Assembly (NCBI GenBank): GCA_019694315.1
Contig: JAIBCE010000001.1
Coordinates: 1 to 64,000, forward strand
Direction: 5' to 3'
Length of the DNA stretch: 64,000 nucleotides
Source of the DNA: Sandaracinaceae bacterium
GTDB lineage: Bacteria; Myxococcota_A; Polyangia; Polyangiales; Sandaracinaceae
Position numbers and translations under genes: made by a program. The notes under the pieces were generated by a model. The model was not told the origin of the DNA and searched no databases. It saw nothing but the letters and a program-made list of their open reading frames with translations. Below are positions 47,422-56,630 of the stretch, in pieces (position 1 is the first letter of the stretch; every line of letters begins with the position of its first letter).

Positions 47422-47883
47422 ATGGGTGTGGTCGCAAGCCTGATCGAGCTGTCTCCTGCGGAGATCGAGGCGTGCCGCAGCGACCCTGCAGCGCTGCAGC
47501 GTTTCCTGAGCGACGCGGCGCGGCCGCGCTGCGATCTCGACAAGGCCTGGGCTGGCCTGCACTTCCTCTTCGTCCACGGCGACTACGAATTCGAAGCGGC
47601 GATGCTCGACGACGAGCGCGCCAGGAAGATGGGCGGCTACGACGTGCTCTTCGTCTCGCCGCGCGACATGCCGATCCTGGCAGACAACTTCGAGTGGGAA
47701 GGCCGCGCTGCGGACCTCGCCAAGTACTACGACCCCGCGAGGATGGCGGGCATCTACCCCGACATCTGGGCTCGCGAGGGAGACAAGGCCCTCGAGTACC
47801 TGCTGTCGTTCGTCCCTGCGCTGCGACGGTTCACCGATGGAGCCGCCAGTCGAGGCCACGGGGCGGTCGTGGTCATCGGGTGA
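47422..47883 (+). CDS. DUF1877 (YfbM-like) family protein
   Basis: 153 aa from the ATG at 47422, which aligns with the start of E. coli YfbM-like proteins (MGVVASLIELSPAEIEAC); the upstream frame adds only filler. Conserved features: LDKAWAGLHFLF, VLFVSPRDMPILADNF, LAKYYDPARMAGIYPDIW and LEYLLSFVPALRRF. Function unknown in the family; small cytoplasmic protein. Follows the DUF4241 gene on the same strand and converges with the MFS gene. Confidence 0.85.
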   Translation: MGVVASLIELSPAEIEACRSDPAALQRFLSDAARPRCDLDKAWAGLHFLFVHGDYEFEAAMLDDERARKMGGYDVLFVSPRDMPILADNFEWEGRAADLAKYYDPARMAGIYPDIWAREGDKALEYLLSFVPALRRFTDGAASRGHGAVVVIG

Positions 47884-47965
47884 GGCCAGGGCTCGCCACA
47901 TCGGTCACCGATGTTGACAGTGTCCACATGCGAGCGTGGCTCCCTCTCGCCAGGGGCGTCCTCGC

Positions 47966-49306
47966 TCATGCGTGCGAGCGCGAGGCCTCGCTCACCATGG
48001 CGCTGGGCTCGTTCGCGCTGCTGGGCTCGTTCAGCTTGAGCGCCCAGAACGCGCAGCTGGCGCGGGCCAGGCCCGAGAAGACGAAGAGCACACGATAGGG
48101 GCCGAGGCCGAGCACATCGGCGGGGAGCGTGCGGACGAGGGCGCCGGCCACGAGCGACGAGCCCGCCCATGCGAGGCCCAAGGCCAGCGCCGACCACGCG
48201 AGCACGAAGGGCCGATCCTCGCTCTTGCCGATGGAGAGCGGGTGGGCGCTCACCGCGATCTGCTGACCGCCCCAGAGCACGCCGCTCAGGATCGCGTCGA
48301 TGGCGAGCGGCCACCACGTGTGCTCGTCGCAGAGCGTCCAGAGCAGGGGCATGAGCCCGATGCCGAGCGAGCAGAGCGCGAGCTCGCGGCTCGCACCGAA
48401 GCGATCCACGCGCGCGCCCCAGATCTTGGCGGTGAGCACGCGCGCGATCACGACGACGATGCCGTGTGCAGCGATGAGGCGATAGCCACCGTGCATCGTC
48501 GTGAGCACGTGCATGGTGAAGAACGCAGCGCCAGGTGCGACCGCGATCCCCCAGAGGATCTGGTAGCGGAGGAGCCGTCGGAGCGCGGGATCGCCGAGGA
48601 GCGTGCGCGCACGGCGCATCGAGACCGCGACGGGCTCCGCCTCTCGGGCCGTGCCGTGCTCGTGCGCCGGGGCGAGCAACGCGCCCGAGACCGTGCCGAG
48701 CAGGACCACGAGCACGCCGACGATGCCGAGGATCGGGAGCGCCACGCGGCCATCGGCGCTCGAGGCAGCGTCGCCTCGGTCGAGGAGCGTCGCGATGAGG
48801 AGCGCCGCGACGGAGCCGCCGAGCGCGGCCACCCACGTGCGGGTGCCGAAGAAGCGGCCACGCACGGCCGACGGGATCGCGTCGCCCATCCACGCGCCGT
48901 GTGCGTTCTGCGAGAACATGGAGAGCACGGCCGAGAGGGCGGCGGTGACGAGCAGGAGCGAGCGCCCGAGCGAGCCGGGCGACGTCGTGAACGCGAGGAT
49001 CGCGAGCGGCAGCCACACGAGGCGCGCGGCGACGAGCGCGGTGATCGCGATGCGCTTGCGGGAGATCCGCGCGCTCGCGAGCGCCGCAGGGACGTGCACG
49101 GCCTGCGCCGCGGTGGCGATCGACTGCACGCTCGAGACGGTGCCGGCGTCGCCGCCGAGCGCGAGGGACCACGCCGTGAGCACCGAGCCGCTCGTGAGCC
49201 AGAGGACACACTCGGAGGCAGCGCTCTCGAGCGCGAAGCGCGTGAGGGTCCGACGCGCCTCCGGATCCTTCACCTCCGGCAGGAGCTCCGGAGGCCGAGC
49301 GAGCAT
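47966..49306 (-). CDS. MFS transporter
   Basis: 446 aa from the ATG at 49306 (a GTG 18 nt upstream is possible). About eleven to twelve hydrophobic segments, with the loop motif GAWMGDAIPSAVRGRFFGTRTWVAAL between TM 4 and 5 and WGARVDRFGASREL between TM 8 and 9, as in major facilitator proteins of the drug/sugar-exporter type. Substrate cannot be inferred. The start is divergent from the acyl-CoA synthetase gene with about 230 bp between. The much longer frame extending to 51127 is a shadow of that gene. Confidence 0.82.
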   Translation of the reverse strand: MLARPPELLPEVKDPEARRTLTRFALESAASECVLWLTSGSVLTAWSLALGGDAGTVSSVQSIATAAQAVHVPAALASARISRKRIAITALVAARLVWLPLAILAFTTSPGSLGRSLLLVTAALSAVLSMFSQNAHGAWMGDAIPSAVRGRFFGTRTWVAALGGSVAALLIATLLDRGDAASSADGRVALPILGIVGVLVVLLGTVSGALLAPAHEHGTAREAEPVAVSMRRARTLLGDPALRRLLRYQILWGIAVAPGAAFFTMHVLTTMHGGYRLIAAHGIVVVIARVLTAKIWGARVDRFGASRELALCSLGIGLMPLLWTLCDEHTWWPLAIDAILSGVLWGGQQIAVSAHPLSIGKSEDRPFVLAWSALALGLAWAGSSLVAGALVRTLPADVLGLGPYRVLFVFSGLARASCAFWALKLNEPSSANEPSAMVSEASRSHA

Positions 49307-49537
49307 GCGAGGTGGTGTTGGCACGATGAGGTCCGTGCTACGGGGAAAGGAGCACGCCGGCAAGAAACCAACGGCGCGTCGGACGGTGTTCCACGCTCGC
49401 TCGCGATCGGCGCCACACGGCGACCGGCTCTCGGCGTGATCGTCGGCCCCTCGCGCGTGCGCGCCCGATGCGACCTGCGCGTCCGACGGCTTCCGTCGCC
49501 CCGATTCCGTTATAGTCGCCGCCCTCCGGAGGCAACC

Positions 49538-51337
49538 GTGACCGAGTCGATCCCCGCCCGCCTCTTCCGCGCCGCCAAGACCTACCCCGACCGTCCTGCG
49601 TACTTCGTGAAGCGGGGCGGCGCCTGGCGGTCCACCTCGTACACGCAGTACGCCGACGAGGTGATGCTCGCCGCGCGCGCGCTCGTGTCGCTCGGCTTCG
49701 AGCCGGGACAGCGCATCTGCATCCTGGGCTTCAACCGCCCCGAGTGGACGATCCTCGACCTCGCCACGATGGCCGCGGGCGGTGCACCGGCAGGCATCTA
49801 CACCACGTGCTCGGCCGACGAGGTGCACTACATCCTCGAGCACTCCGAGGCGCCGCTCGTCCTCGTCGAGGACGAGGGCCAGCTCCGCAAGGTGGAGTCG
49901 CGTCGGAGCAAGCTGCCCAACCTCAAGCACATCGTCGTGATGCGTGGCACGCGCGCGGAGGGAGGCGGGGCAGGCGTCATGACGTGGGAGGACTTCCTCG
50001 CGCGCGGCGACGCGACCAACGAGAAGGAGATCCGCGAGCGCATCGAGGCGCTCACGCCCGAGGGTGTGGCGACGCTCATCTACACGTCGGGCACCACGGG
50101 CCCGCCGAAGGCCGTGATGCTCAGCCACGAGAACCTCGTGTGGACGGCCGACGCGCTCAAGACGGTGGCGTTCTCCGAGGCGCCGCCCGAGGGCATGCGC
50201 TCGCTCAGCTACCTCCCGCTCTCGCACATCGCCGAGCAGATGGTGTCGATCCACTGCGCGGTCACGCTCGGCAACACGATCTACTTCGCAGAGTCGATCG
50301 ACAAGATCGCCGACAACCTCAAGGACTGTCGGCCGGGGCTGTTCTTCGGCGTGCCTCGGATCTGGGAGAAATTCCACGCGGCCATCCAGGCCAAGCTCGC
50401 GCAGGCGACCGGCGCCAAGGCGCAGATCGCGAAGTGGGCTCGTGGAGTGGGCAGGCAGGCGAGCGCAGCGCGCAACAAGGGCCAAGAGCCCTCGGGCCTG
50501 CTCGGCCTCCAGTACAACCTCGCGACGCGCGCGGTCTTCGCGCCGACCAAGCAGGCCATCGGCCTCGATCAAGCGCAGGTGCTCGTGTCGGGCGCGGCGC
50601 CGATCGCCAAGGAAGTGCTCGAGTTCTTCGCGAGCCTCGACATCACGGTGCAGGAGATCTACGGCCAGAGCGAGGGCTCGGGGCCCACGTCGTTCAACCT
50701 CGCCAAGCGCACGAAGCTCGGCTCCGTGGGCATTCCACTGCCGGGCGTCGACGTCCGCATCGCCGACGACGGCGAGATCATGGTGCGCGGCAAGAACGTC
50801 TTCCTCGGCTACTTCAAGGACGAGGAAGCGACGCGCGCGACGCTCACGAGCGATCGCTGGCTCCACACCGGCGACCTCGGAAAATTCGACGACGACGGCT
50901 TCCTCTGGATCACCGGCCGCAAGAAGGAGATCATCATCACCGCGGGCGGCAAGAACATCACGCCGAAGAACATCGAAGAAGGCGTGAAGACGGCCACGAC
51001 GGTGGTGGGCGAGTGTGTGGTGATCGGCGATCGCCGCAAGTACCTCTCGCTGCTCGTCTGGCTCGAGCCCGAGGCGAGCAAGCGCTTCCTCGAGGCCAAG
51101 GGCGCCCCGGCGCGAGGCGCGCTCCACGAGAGCCCCGAGCTGCGCGCCGAGGTGCAGCGCGCGGTCGACGTGTCCAACGAGTCGCTCGCGCGCGTCGAGC
51201 AGATCAAGAAGCTCACGCTCTGCGCCCGCCCGCTCTCGATCGACACGGGCGAGCTCACGCCGACGCTGAAAGTGAAGCGAAACAAGGTCGCGGCGAACTT
51301 CGCGAAGGAGATCGACGCGATGTACGAAGGGGACTAG
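49538..51337 (+). CDS. Long-chain acyl-CoA synthetase (AMP-forming)
   Basis: 599 aa from the GTG at 49538, supported by GGAGG 7 nt upstream. AMP-binding signature A3 LIYTSGTTGPPKAVMLSHENL, YLPLSHIAEQM, A5 EIYGQSEGSGPTSFN, A7 HTGDLGKFDDDGFLWITGR, A10 lysine region near the C-terminus (SIDTGELTPTLKVKR). The layout (FARxFYLD-like insertion, no N-terminal targeting) fits mycobacterial FadD15 / bubblegum-type fatty-acyl-CoA synthetases. It activates long-chain fatty acids with ATP and CoA for lipid synthesis or beta-oxidation. The acyl-CoA dehydrogenase pair at 13.9-16.4 kb may act in the same pathway but is distant. Confidence 0.93.
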   Translation: MTESIPARLFRAAKTYPDRPAYFVKRGGAWRSTSYTQYADEVMLAARALVSLGFEPGQRICILGFNRPEWTILDLATMAAGGAPAGIYTTCSADEVHYILEHSEAPLVLVEDEGQLRKVESRRSKLPNLKHIVVMRGTRAEGGGAGVMTWEDFLARGDATNEKEIRERIEALTPEGVATLIYTSGTTGPPKAVMLSHENLVWTADALKTVAFSEAPPEGMRSLSYLPLSHIAEQMVSIHCAVTLGNTIYFAESIDKIADNLKDCRPGLFFGVPRIWEKFHAAIQAKLAQATGAKAQIAKWARGVGRQASAARNKGQEPSGLLGLQYNLATRAVFAPTKQAIGLDQAQVLVSGAAPIAKEVLEFFASLDITVQEIYGQSEGSGPTSFNLAKRTKLGSVGIPLPGVDVRIADDGEIMVRGKNVFLGYFKDEEATRATLTSDRWLHTGDLGKFDDDGFLWITGRKKEIIITAGGKNITPKNIEEGVKTATTVVGECVVIGDRRKYLSLLVWLEPEASKRFLEAKGAPARGALHESPELRAEVQRAVDVSNESLARVEQIKKLTLCARPLSIDTGELTPTLKVKRNKVAANFAKEIDAMYEGD

Positions 51338-51412
51338 GCAGGAGAGAGAATCTCCGAACTCGAGTCGGGCTTCTGCGTGTGTCGGCGTCGATCGAGCGCG
51401 CGGGACGAGACG

Positions 51413-51449
51413 ACGACGGGCTCCTCGCGTGTGCGGGAGCCCGTGTCGT
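51413..51449. terminator. Bidirectional terminator between convergent genes
   Basis: Left arm 51413-51424 (ACGACGGGCTCC) pairs with right arm 51436-51449 (GGAGCCCGTGTCGT) with a 2-nt bulge; TTT follows on the plus strand. Lies between the acyl-CoA synthetase and the convergent MopE-type lipoprotein. Confidence 0.65.
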
Positions 51450-51472
51450 TTCGGGGCGACGAGGCGCTCGAA

Positions 51473-53773
51473 TCAGGGGCAGGCGAAGCGACGCGACGCG
51501 GGCCCGCTGATCGGCGCCGCGGAGGACACCGCGAACGTCAGCGCGCGCTGCGAGGCGCCCGGCGTGGCGAGGACGACGTCGGTGTACCACGCGGCGTCGA
51601 ACATCTCCGTGTAGGGCCCGCCGGTGTCGGTGCGAAGACGCCGGAAGTCGGGCTGCACGCCCACGTAGATCTCGCCGTTGCCGGCATCGACGCGAGGACC
51701 GTTGCTCGTCGTCCCGATGCTCATCACACCGCCGAGGATGCCCAGCGTCGCAGGATCGAGGAGCATCGCCGACGGGACGCCGGTGGACTGATCACGGAAC
51801 GTGATGACGACATGGCCGCTGACGCCCTCGAAGGCCGCGCGCGTGTCGATCTCGATCGCGCCACCGTTGAGGAACGAGTAGACGGACGCCGCCGTCCCCG
51901 CAGCGTCGAACGGTGTGGCCATGATGGCCGTCGAAGAGCCACTGACCTCCGAGGTCACCGCGAGGAAACGCCCCGGAATCCAGGTCGCCTGCGCATAGTC
52001 GAGCGCCGTGCGACCGCTGATCACGGCCGAGGGCACGTGCGCCCATACGCCCGCACGCCACACCCCCGCGAGCACGCGGTCGTAGCGACCGAACACGACG
52101 CCCACGTCGCCCGAGGGCGCGCGGGAGACCGCGACCGAGCTCATGCCCATGGCCTCCGTGGTGGCGGCCGAGACCGAGCCGCCATCCAGAGAGACCGTGA
52201 CGCGCCGGATCTCTCCGCCCGAGCTCGTGTGGTGCATGTAGAAGACGACCCAGCTCGAGCCGTCCCACGCGATCGCGGCGGGCACGTTCAGGCCCATCCC
52301 CGTGCTCATCTCGGAAGCGGTCTGCATGGCGAGGGTCACGTACGAGCCGGTGGGCGTGCCCATCCCGTCGAAGCGCCGGAACATGAGGGTGCGCGGCGTG
52401 GTCGCGTTCTCCCGCACGACGAGCGCGGCGCCGCCACGCGCCGCGTCGATCCACCCGGCCGCCACGAAGCGATCGATGAGCATCCCGTCCGAGAAGCCGC
52501 CGACCGGCGGCTGCAGCGTCACGACGCCTTCGTCGACCAAGCCATCGCAGTCGTCGTCCATGCCGTTGCAGCGCTCGGCGGGCGGCGTGCACGCACCGAA
52601 GTTGCAGGTGCCGTCGCAGGTGCGCGTCCCGACGAAGGTGCAGAAACCGAGGCTCATCGAGCAGCTCATCGTCGCGCCGCGCACACACGCGAATCCATCG
52701 TCGTCGGCACCGTCGCAGTCGTCGTCGGCGCCGTTGCAGACCTCGCTGGGGAAGGGGCAGATCGCTGTCCCTGTCCCTCCGCACGACACCGTCGCCGTGG
52801 CGGCCCCGGCCTCACACGAGCACGAGCCACCGACGCCCACGCCCATGTAGGCGAGGCCTTCGTCGATGTTCAGGTCGCAGTCGTCGTTCGCTCCGTTGCA
52901 GCGCTCGCTGGCGCCCGGGAACACGGCTCCGTCCGCGTCGTTGCAGTCGCCGGCCACGGTGCTGGTCCGCAGCGGCACGGTGCAGCCCATCATCGCAGCG
53001 CCCGTGCCGAAGCCGTCTCCATCGGAGTCGGTGTAGTACGTGAGGAGCATGGCCTCGCAGCCATCGGAGCTCGCGCCCATCGCGAGGTCCCCGTTGCAGT
53101 CCGAGTAGCCCGTCGCGCAGGCGTAGTGGCACGTGCCGGAGACGCAGCTCCTCGTCGTGTTCGCGAGCACGGGACACGGATCGCACGAGCCGCAGTGCGA
53201 GACGTCGCTTCCCGTCACGTCGACGCACGAGCCATCGCACTCCATGTTCGGCGGGTCGCAGCTCGCGATGCAGTTGCCGGTGGCGCCATCGCAGAGCATG
53301 CCGGTGCAGTCATGGCCACAGCGGCCGCAGTGAGCCACGGCGCTGAGGCTCTGCTCGCAGCCGTTGGAGCGCTCACGATCGCAGTCGTCGAAGCCGTCGG
53401 TGCATGCGTAGCCGCAGCCCGTCGCGTCGCAGGTCGGCGTCGAGTTGTCGAGCGTGTCGCAGACGACGCCGCAGCCGCGGCAGTTGGCGAGATCGGACGA
53501 CGTGTCGATGCACGTGCTGCCGCAGCACTCTTCGGGCGCTGTGCACGCGGGCGAGCAGCTCGAGGGACCCGCGTCGGATCCCGGGCCGGTGTCGCTCCGA
53601 GAGGCATCGACGCCAGGGCCGGAGTCGCCCGCGGGCCCCGCAGCATCGAGGCCTCCGTCCATGCCGTTTCCTGGGTGGAATTCGCCGAAATTCGTGAGCG
53701 CCGTGCACGCGGAGAGCGAGAGGCCGAGCCCGAGCCCGAGCGCGAGGGTGAAGGAAGACGAGTGGAGACGCAT
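51473..53773 (-). CDS. MopE-type repeat lipoprotein with C-terminal repeat domain
   Basis: 766 aa. Lipoprotein signal (LGLGLGLSLSAC), an Asp/Gly/Ala linker, then a Cys-rich region about 75-430 mixing short 'C-x-x-CG-x-x-C' modules (NCRGCGVVC, HCGRCGHDC, HCGSCDPC) and MopE-type repeats (CNGANDDCDLNIDEG, CNGADDDCDGADDDG, CNGMDDDCDGLVDEG). The C-terminal 330 residues are all-beta, with repeats of the type 'VAVSRAPSGDVGVVFGRYDR' and FVAAGWIDAARGGAALVVR, resembling integrin/propeller-like repeats. Predicted surface-exposed metal-binding protein. It is the second gene of an operon with the TPR gene (3-nt gap). Confidence 0.82.
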   Translation of the reverse strand: MRLHSSSFTLALGLGLGLSLSACTALTNFGEFHPGNGMDGGLDAAGPAGDSGPGVDASRSDTGPGSDAGPSSCSPACTAPEECCGSTCIDTSSDLANCRGCGVVCDTLDNSTPTCDATGCGYACTDGFDDCDRERSNGCEQSLSAVAHCGRCGHDCTGMLCDGATGNCIASCDPPNMECDGSCVDVTGSDVSHCGSCDPCPVLANTTRSCVSGTCHYACATGYSDCNGDLAMGASSDGCEAMLLTYYTDSDGDGFGTGAAMMGCTVPLRTSTVAGDCNDADGAVFPGASERCNGANDDCDLNIDEGLAYMGVGVGGSCSCEAGAATATVSCGGTGTAICPFPSEVCNGADDDCDGADDDGFACVRGATMSCSMSLGFCTFVGTRTCDGTCNFGACTPPAERCNGMDDDCDGLVDEGVVTLQPPVGGFSDGMLIDRFVAAGWIDAARGGAALVVRENATTPRTLMFRRFDGMGTPTGSYVTLAMQTASEMSTGMGLNVPAAIAWDGSSWVVFYMHHTSSGGEIRRVTVSLDGGSVSAATTEAMGMSSVAVSRAPSGDVGVVFGRYDRVLAGVWRAGVWAHVPSAVISGRTALDYAQATWIPGRFLAVTSEVSGSSTAIMATPFDAAGTAASVYSFLNGGAIEIDTRAAFEGVSGHVVITFRDQSTGVPSAMLLDPATLGILGGVMSIGTTSNGPRVDAGNGEIYVGVQPDFRRLRTDTGGPYTEMFDAAWYTDVVLATPGASQRALTFAVSSAAPISGPASRRFACP

Positions 53774-53776
53774 CTC

Positions 53777-54661
53777 TCAGAACCTCCCCTGCACGGAAGC
53801 AAGACAGCCGTCGATGGTGCACGCACCACCGACGCTGGCGTGGTCGGCCGAGCTCGCGCCCGACGTGAGGTCGACGATGGCGAGGACGGCCCCCGTCCCA
53901 GCAGCGAGCACACCGGTGATCCACAGCACGTCAGTCGTGATCGCGAGCGTCTGCCCGTTCGACTGCGTGCTCTCGAAGCCCGGAGGACAGCTTCGATCGG
54001 CACCGCACATGCGCTCGAGCGACGAGCGTGCATCGAGCGCCATCACGCCCGTGATCACGCTCGCCACGATGAGCGCGCCGCCCACGCCCACGATCACCCA
54101 CGGAACGACACCGAGCCCGCCGCCCGACGAAGGCGCATGATCTTCGACCGCGCCCGTCGACCCCTGCCCGCCCACGTCCCCTTCGGTGCTGCCGGTCCCG
54201 GGCTCACTGCCCGTCCCCGGCTCGTCGCCCGTCCCCGCCTCGCTGGTGCCGCCCTGCGCGAGGCGCTGCTCGAGCACGCGAAGGCGCGCTTCGAGCTGCG
54301 TGCGTCGCTCACCCGCCTCGAGCGAGGGGATGTACGCGCGCAGCGTCTCCGCGGCGTGCACGTCGTCGCCCGAGTCTCGATACGCGAGGAAGAGGTTGTA
54401 GAGGAGCTCGGCGCGGCCGCTCAGGCGGTGCGCCTCGGCGAACTCGCGCGCCGCGTCCTCGAAGCGACCCGTGTCGTAGTAGCGGCGACCGAGCTCGAAG
54501 CGCATGCGCGCTTCTTCGTCGCCCGAGAGGCCAGCGGCCACTTGATCGCTCGTCGCTCCTCCATCACTCGTCTGCGCGAGGAGTCGCGCCGGCACGAACA
54601 AGAGCTCACAGAGCACGATGACGCCCGCAACGTACAGCGCGGGCCCACGACCCAAGTTCAT
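53777..54661 (-). CDS. TPR-repeat envelope protein with C-terminal TM segments
   Basis: 294 aa from the ATG at 54661; GGAGG lies 6 nt upstream, so the longer frame from 54733 is not used. Signal-like N-terminus (ALYVAGVIVLCELLFVPARLLAQ), TPR units about 45-130 (RMRFELGRRYYDTGRFEDAAREFAEAH, ELLYNLFLAYRDSGDDVHAAETLRAY), a Glu/Gly/Thr-rich linker, then two TM helices (VPWVIVGVGGALIVASVITGVM; WITGVLAAGTGAVLAIVDL) flanking a Cys loop (MCGADRSCPPGF). This layout is common in myxobacterial operons with MopE-type lipoproteins; the TPR part probably faces the periplasm as scaffold. Confidence 0.8.
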   Translation of the reverse strand: MNLGRGPALYVAGVIVLCELLFVPARLLAQTSDGGATSDQVAAGLSGDEEARMRFELGRRYYDTGRFEDAAREFAEAHRLSGRAELLYNLFLAYRDSGDDVHAAETLRAYIPSLEAGERRTQLEARLRVLEQRLAQGGTSEAGTGDEPGTGSEPGTGSTEGDVGGQGSTGAVEDHAPSSGGGLGVVPWVIVGVGGALIVASVITGVMALDARSSLERMCGADRSCPPGFESTQSNGQTLAITTDVLWITGVLAAGTGAVLAIVDLTSGASSADHASVGGACTIDGCLASVQGRF

Positions 54662-54772
54662 CGATCCCTCCAACGTCGCGCCATGATAGCCGCAACCCAC
54701 CGACGCCGCCGGTTCCTGGCCAAGGAAGCTCACAAATTTGACCGGATCTCGACACCTCGATAAGCGAGGCCC

Positions 54773-55861
54773 ATGGCGGATCCGGCCACGCGACCCGACG
54801 AGACCCCGGCGATCGAGCCCGTCCGTGCGCCCGCAGCGGGACGAGCAAACGCCCCGCGCCGCGGGTGGCTTCTCGCGCTCAAGGTGATCGTGACGCTGGG
54901 CCTCCTCGGCTGGCTCTTGCGCCAGATGGTGCTGCGCGATGGCGTCGACGTCCTGCTCGATCGGGCCTCGAACCTCTCACCCACGTGGGTGGCGCTCGCG
55001 ATCGTGCTCCACTTCGGCGCAGTCACCACGGGGGTCCTGCGCTGGCGCGTGTTGCTCGCCACGCGCGGTGTGAACGAGCCGCTGACCGTGCTCTTCCGCT
55101 CCTTCCTCGTCGGCCGCTTCATCGGCGCGTTCACGCCTTCGACGACGGGCCTCGATGGCTATCGGCTCTGGGACATCGGGCGGCGCACGGGCGACTACGC
55201 GACGAGCGGCGCGGTCATTCTCGTCGAGAAGCTCGTCGGTCTCGTCGGCATGGCGACGGTGTGCCTCGTGCTCCTGCCGTTCGGCCTGCTCGAGCGCCTG
55301 GGCCTCTTCGGAGTGCTCGTCGCCCTCGGCATGGCAGGCGTCGCGCTGCTCGGCCTCTTCGTGCTCTCGAGCCCCGCGCGCGCCGCCTCGCTGGCGGGCC
55401 TGGCCCCTGGCCCGCTTCGCCCGCGCGCCAAGAAGATCGCAGAGGCCATGGCCGGGGGCCTCGCGCTCTCGAGCCTCGCGCCCGCGCTGGGCCTCGGCAT
55501 CCTGTCGCACGCGTTCCTGTCGGCGACCTTCGCCGCGAGCGGCCTCGCGGTGGGCATCGAGCTGTCGCCGCTGACGCTGCTGGCGGTGGGCAACGCGATC
55601 GTGATCTCGGTGCTCTTGCCGATCTCGATCGGCGGTGTGGGCGTGCGCGAGGGTGTGGCGGTCGCGCTCCTCGTCGCGGCAGGAGACGGAATCGTCACGA
55701 CGACCGACGCGATGCTCCTCGCGCTCGTGGGCTACCTCACAGGACAGGCCCCCGCGCTGGTCGGTGGCCTCTGGATGCTGGCCAGAGGGGATCGAGCCCG
55801 GCCCGAGACCCCCGCATTAGCCCGCCCCCCGATCGGCACGAGTGCGATAGCCTCCGCGTAG
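54773..55861 (+). CDS. Lysylphosphatidylglycerol-synthase-TM / UPF0104-type integral membrane protein
   Basis: 362 aa with a Pro/Ala-rich cytoplasmic N-terminus and about seven to eight TM helices from residue 35. Family marks are LRWRVLLATRG, FLVGRFIGAFTPSTTGLDGYRL, GAVILVEKLVGL and SIGGVGVREGVAVALL. Members are flippase-like domains of MprF, glycosyltransferase partners, or uncharacterised lipid transporters. No soluble aminoacyl-transferase domain is attached. The GNAT gene begins 2 nt after its stop. Confidence 0.82.
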   Translation: MADPATRPDETPAIEPVRAPAAGRANAPRRGWLLALKVIVTLGLLGWLLRQMVLRDGVDVLLDRASNLSPTWVALAIVLHFGAVTTGVLRWRVLLATRGVNEPLTVLFRSFLVGRFIGAFTPSTTGLDGYRLWDIGRRTGDYATSGAVILVEKLVGLVGMATVCLVLLPFGLLERLGLFGVLVALGMAGVALLGLFVLSSPARAASLAGLAPGPLRPRAKKIAEAMAGGLALSSLAPALGLGILSHAFLSATFAASGLAVGIELSPLTLLAVGNAIVISVLLPISIGGVGVREGVAVALLVAAGDGIVTTTDAMLLALVGYLTGQAPALVGGLWMLARGDRARPETPALARPPIGTSAIASA

Positions 55862-55863
55862 TC

Positions 55864-56562
55864 ATGGCGACCCCGAGACGACGGTCGAAGACGACCGAGG
55901 CGAGCGCGGCGAGCCCCGCCGAGGAGCGCGCAGAGCGACCCAAGAAGAAGGCGCGCTCACGCCGCACGCCCGACGCGTTCGACACGAAGATCGCGTCGAA
56001 GAAGACCGCCGAGCTCACGGTGCGACGCATGCACCGACGCGACATCAACCGCGTCTGGGAATTCCTCAAGCTCTCGTTCCGCGACGTGAACCGCGAGACG
56101 GTCGAGTACCAGCGTCCCCGGAGCAAGGAGCGCTTCGAAGAGACCTACGACGACGAGGGCGTCGAGCAGCTCGTGTTCGAGGTGGGCGACGACGTCGTGG
56201 GGTATGCCGAGTGCGCCTACGAGGTCACGGGGTCCGACAACTGGATCAACCCGCGGTACTTCGAGTCGCGCGACATGCGGCCGCTCTTCGTCGAAGAGCT
56301 CGCGACGCACCCCGAGTACCAAGGCCGAGGCGTCGGCGGCTTCATGATGGAGCAGCTCGAGCACCTCGCGCGCATGCACGGCTGCACGCACCTCGTGCTC
56401 GAGGTCGCGGAGAACAACGAGAACGCCCTCGCGTTCTACCGACGGCGCAGCTTCACGAAGCTCGATGCCGCGATCTTCATGGCCAAGAAGCTCGAGCGGC
56501 AGCCCGATCTCCTTCCGCCACGCAAGCTCAAGCCCGCACGACCGACCGAATCGAGCGGCTGA
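55864..56562 (+). CDS. GNAT-family N-acetyltransferase
   Basis: 232 aa from the ATG at 55864. A Lys/Arg-rich N-terminal tail of about 55 residues precedes the GNAT domain: ELTVRRMHRRDINRVWEFL, acetyl-CoA loop EYQGRGVGGFMMEQLE, LVLEVAENNENALAFYRRRSF. Substrate unknown. It is translationally close to the membrane protein gene before it, and 69 nt ahead of the phosphofructokinase gene. Confidence 0.88.
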   Translation: MATPRRRSKTTEASAASPAEERAERPKKKARSRRTPDAFDTKIASKKTAELTVRRMHRRDINRVWEFLKLSFRDVNRETVEYQRPRSKERFEETYDDEGVEQLVFEVGDDVVGYAECAYEVTGSDNWINPRYFESRDMRPLFVEELATHPEYQGRGVGGFMMEQLEHLARMHGCTHLVLEVAENNENALAFYRRRSFTKLDAAIFMAKKLERQPDLLPPRKLKPARPTESSG

Positions 56563-56630
56563 AGCGCCGAGGCCGCGACGGGCCGCGACGAGGGCGTGGT
56601 GGACGCGCGCGGCGCGCGTAGGATGGCGGC

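Noticed and set aside
49511-49516. TATAGT as a promoter -10 of the acyl-CoA synthetase gene
   Set aside because: No acceptable -35 hexamer lies 15-19 bp upstream, so it was not listed as a feature.
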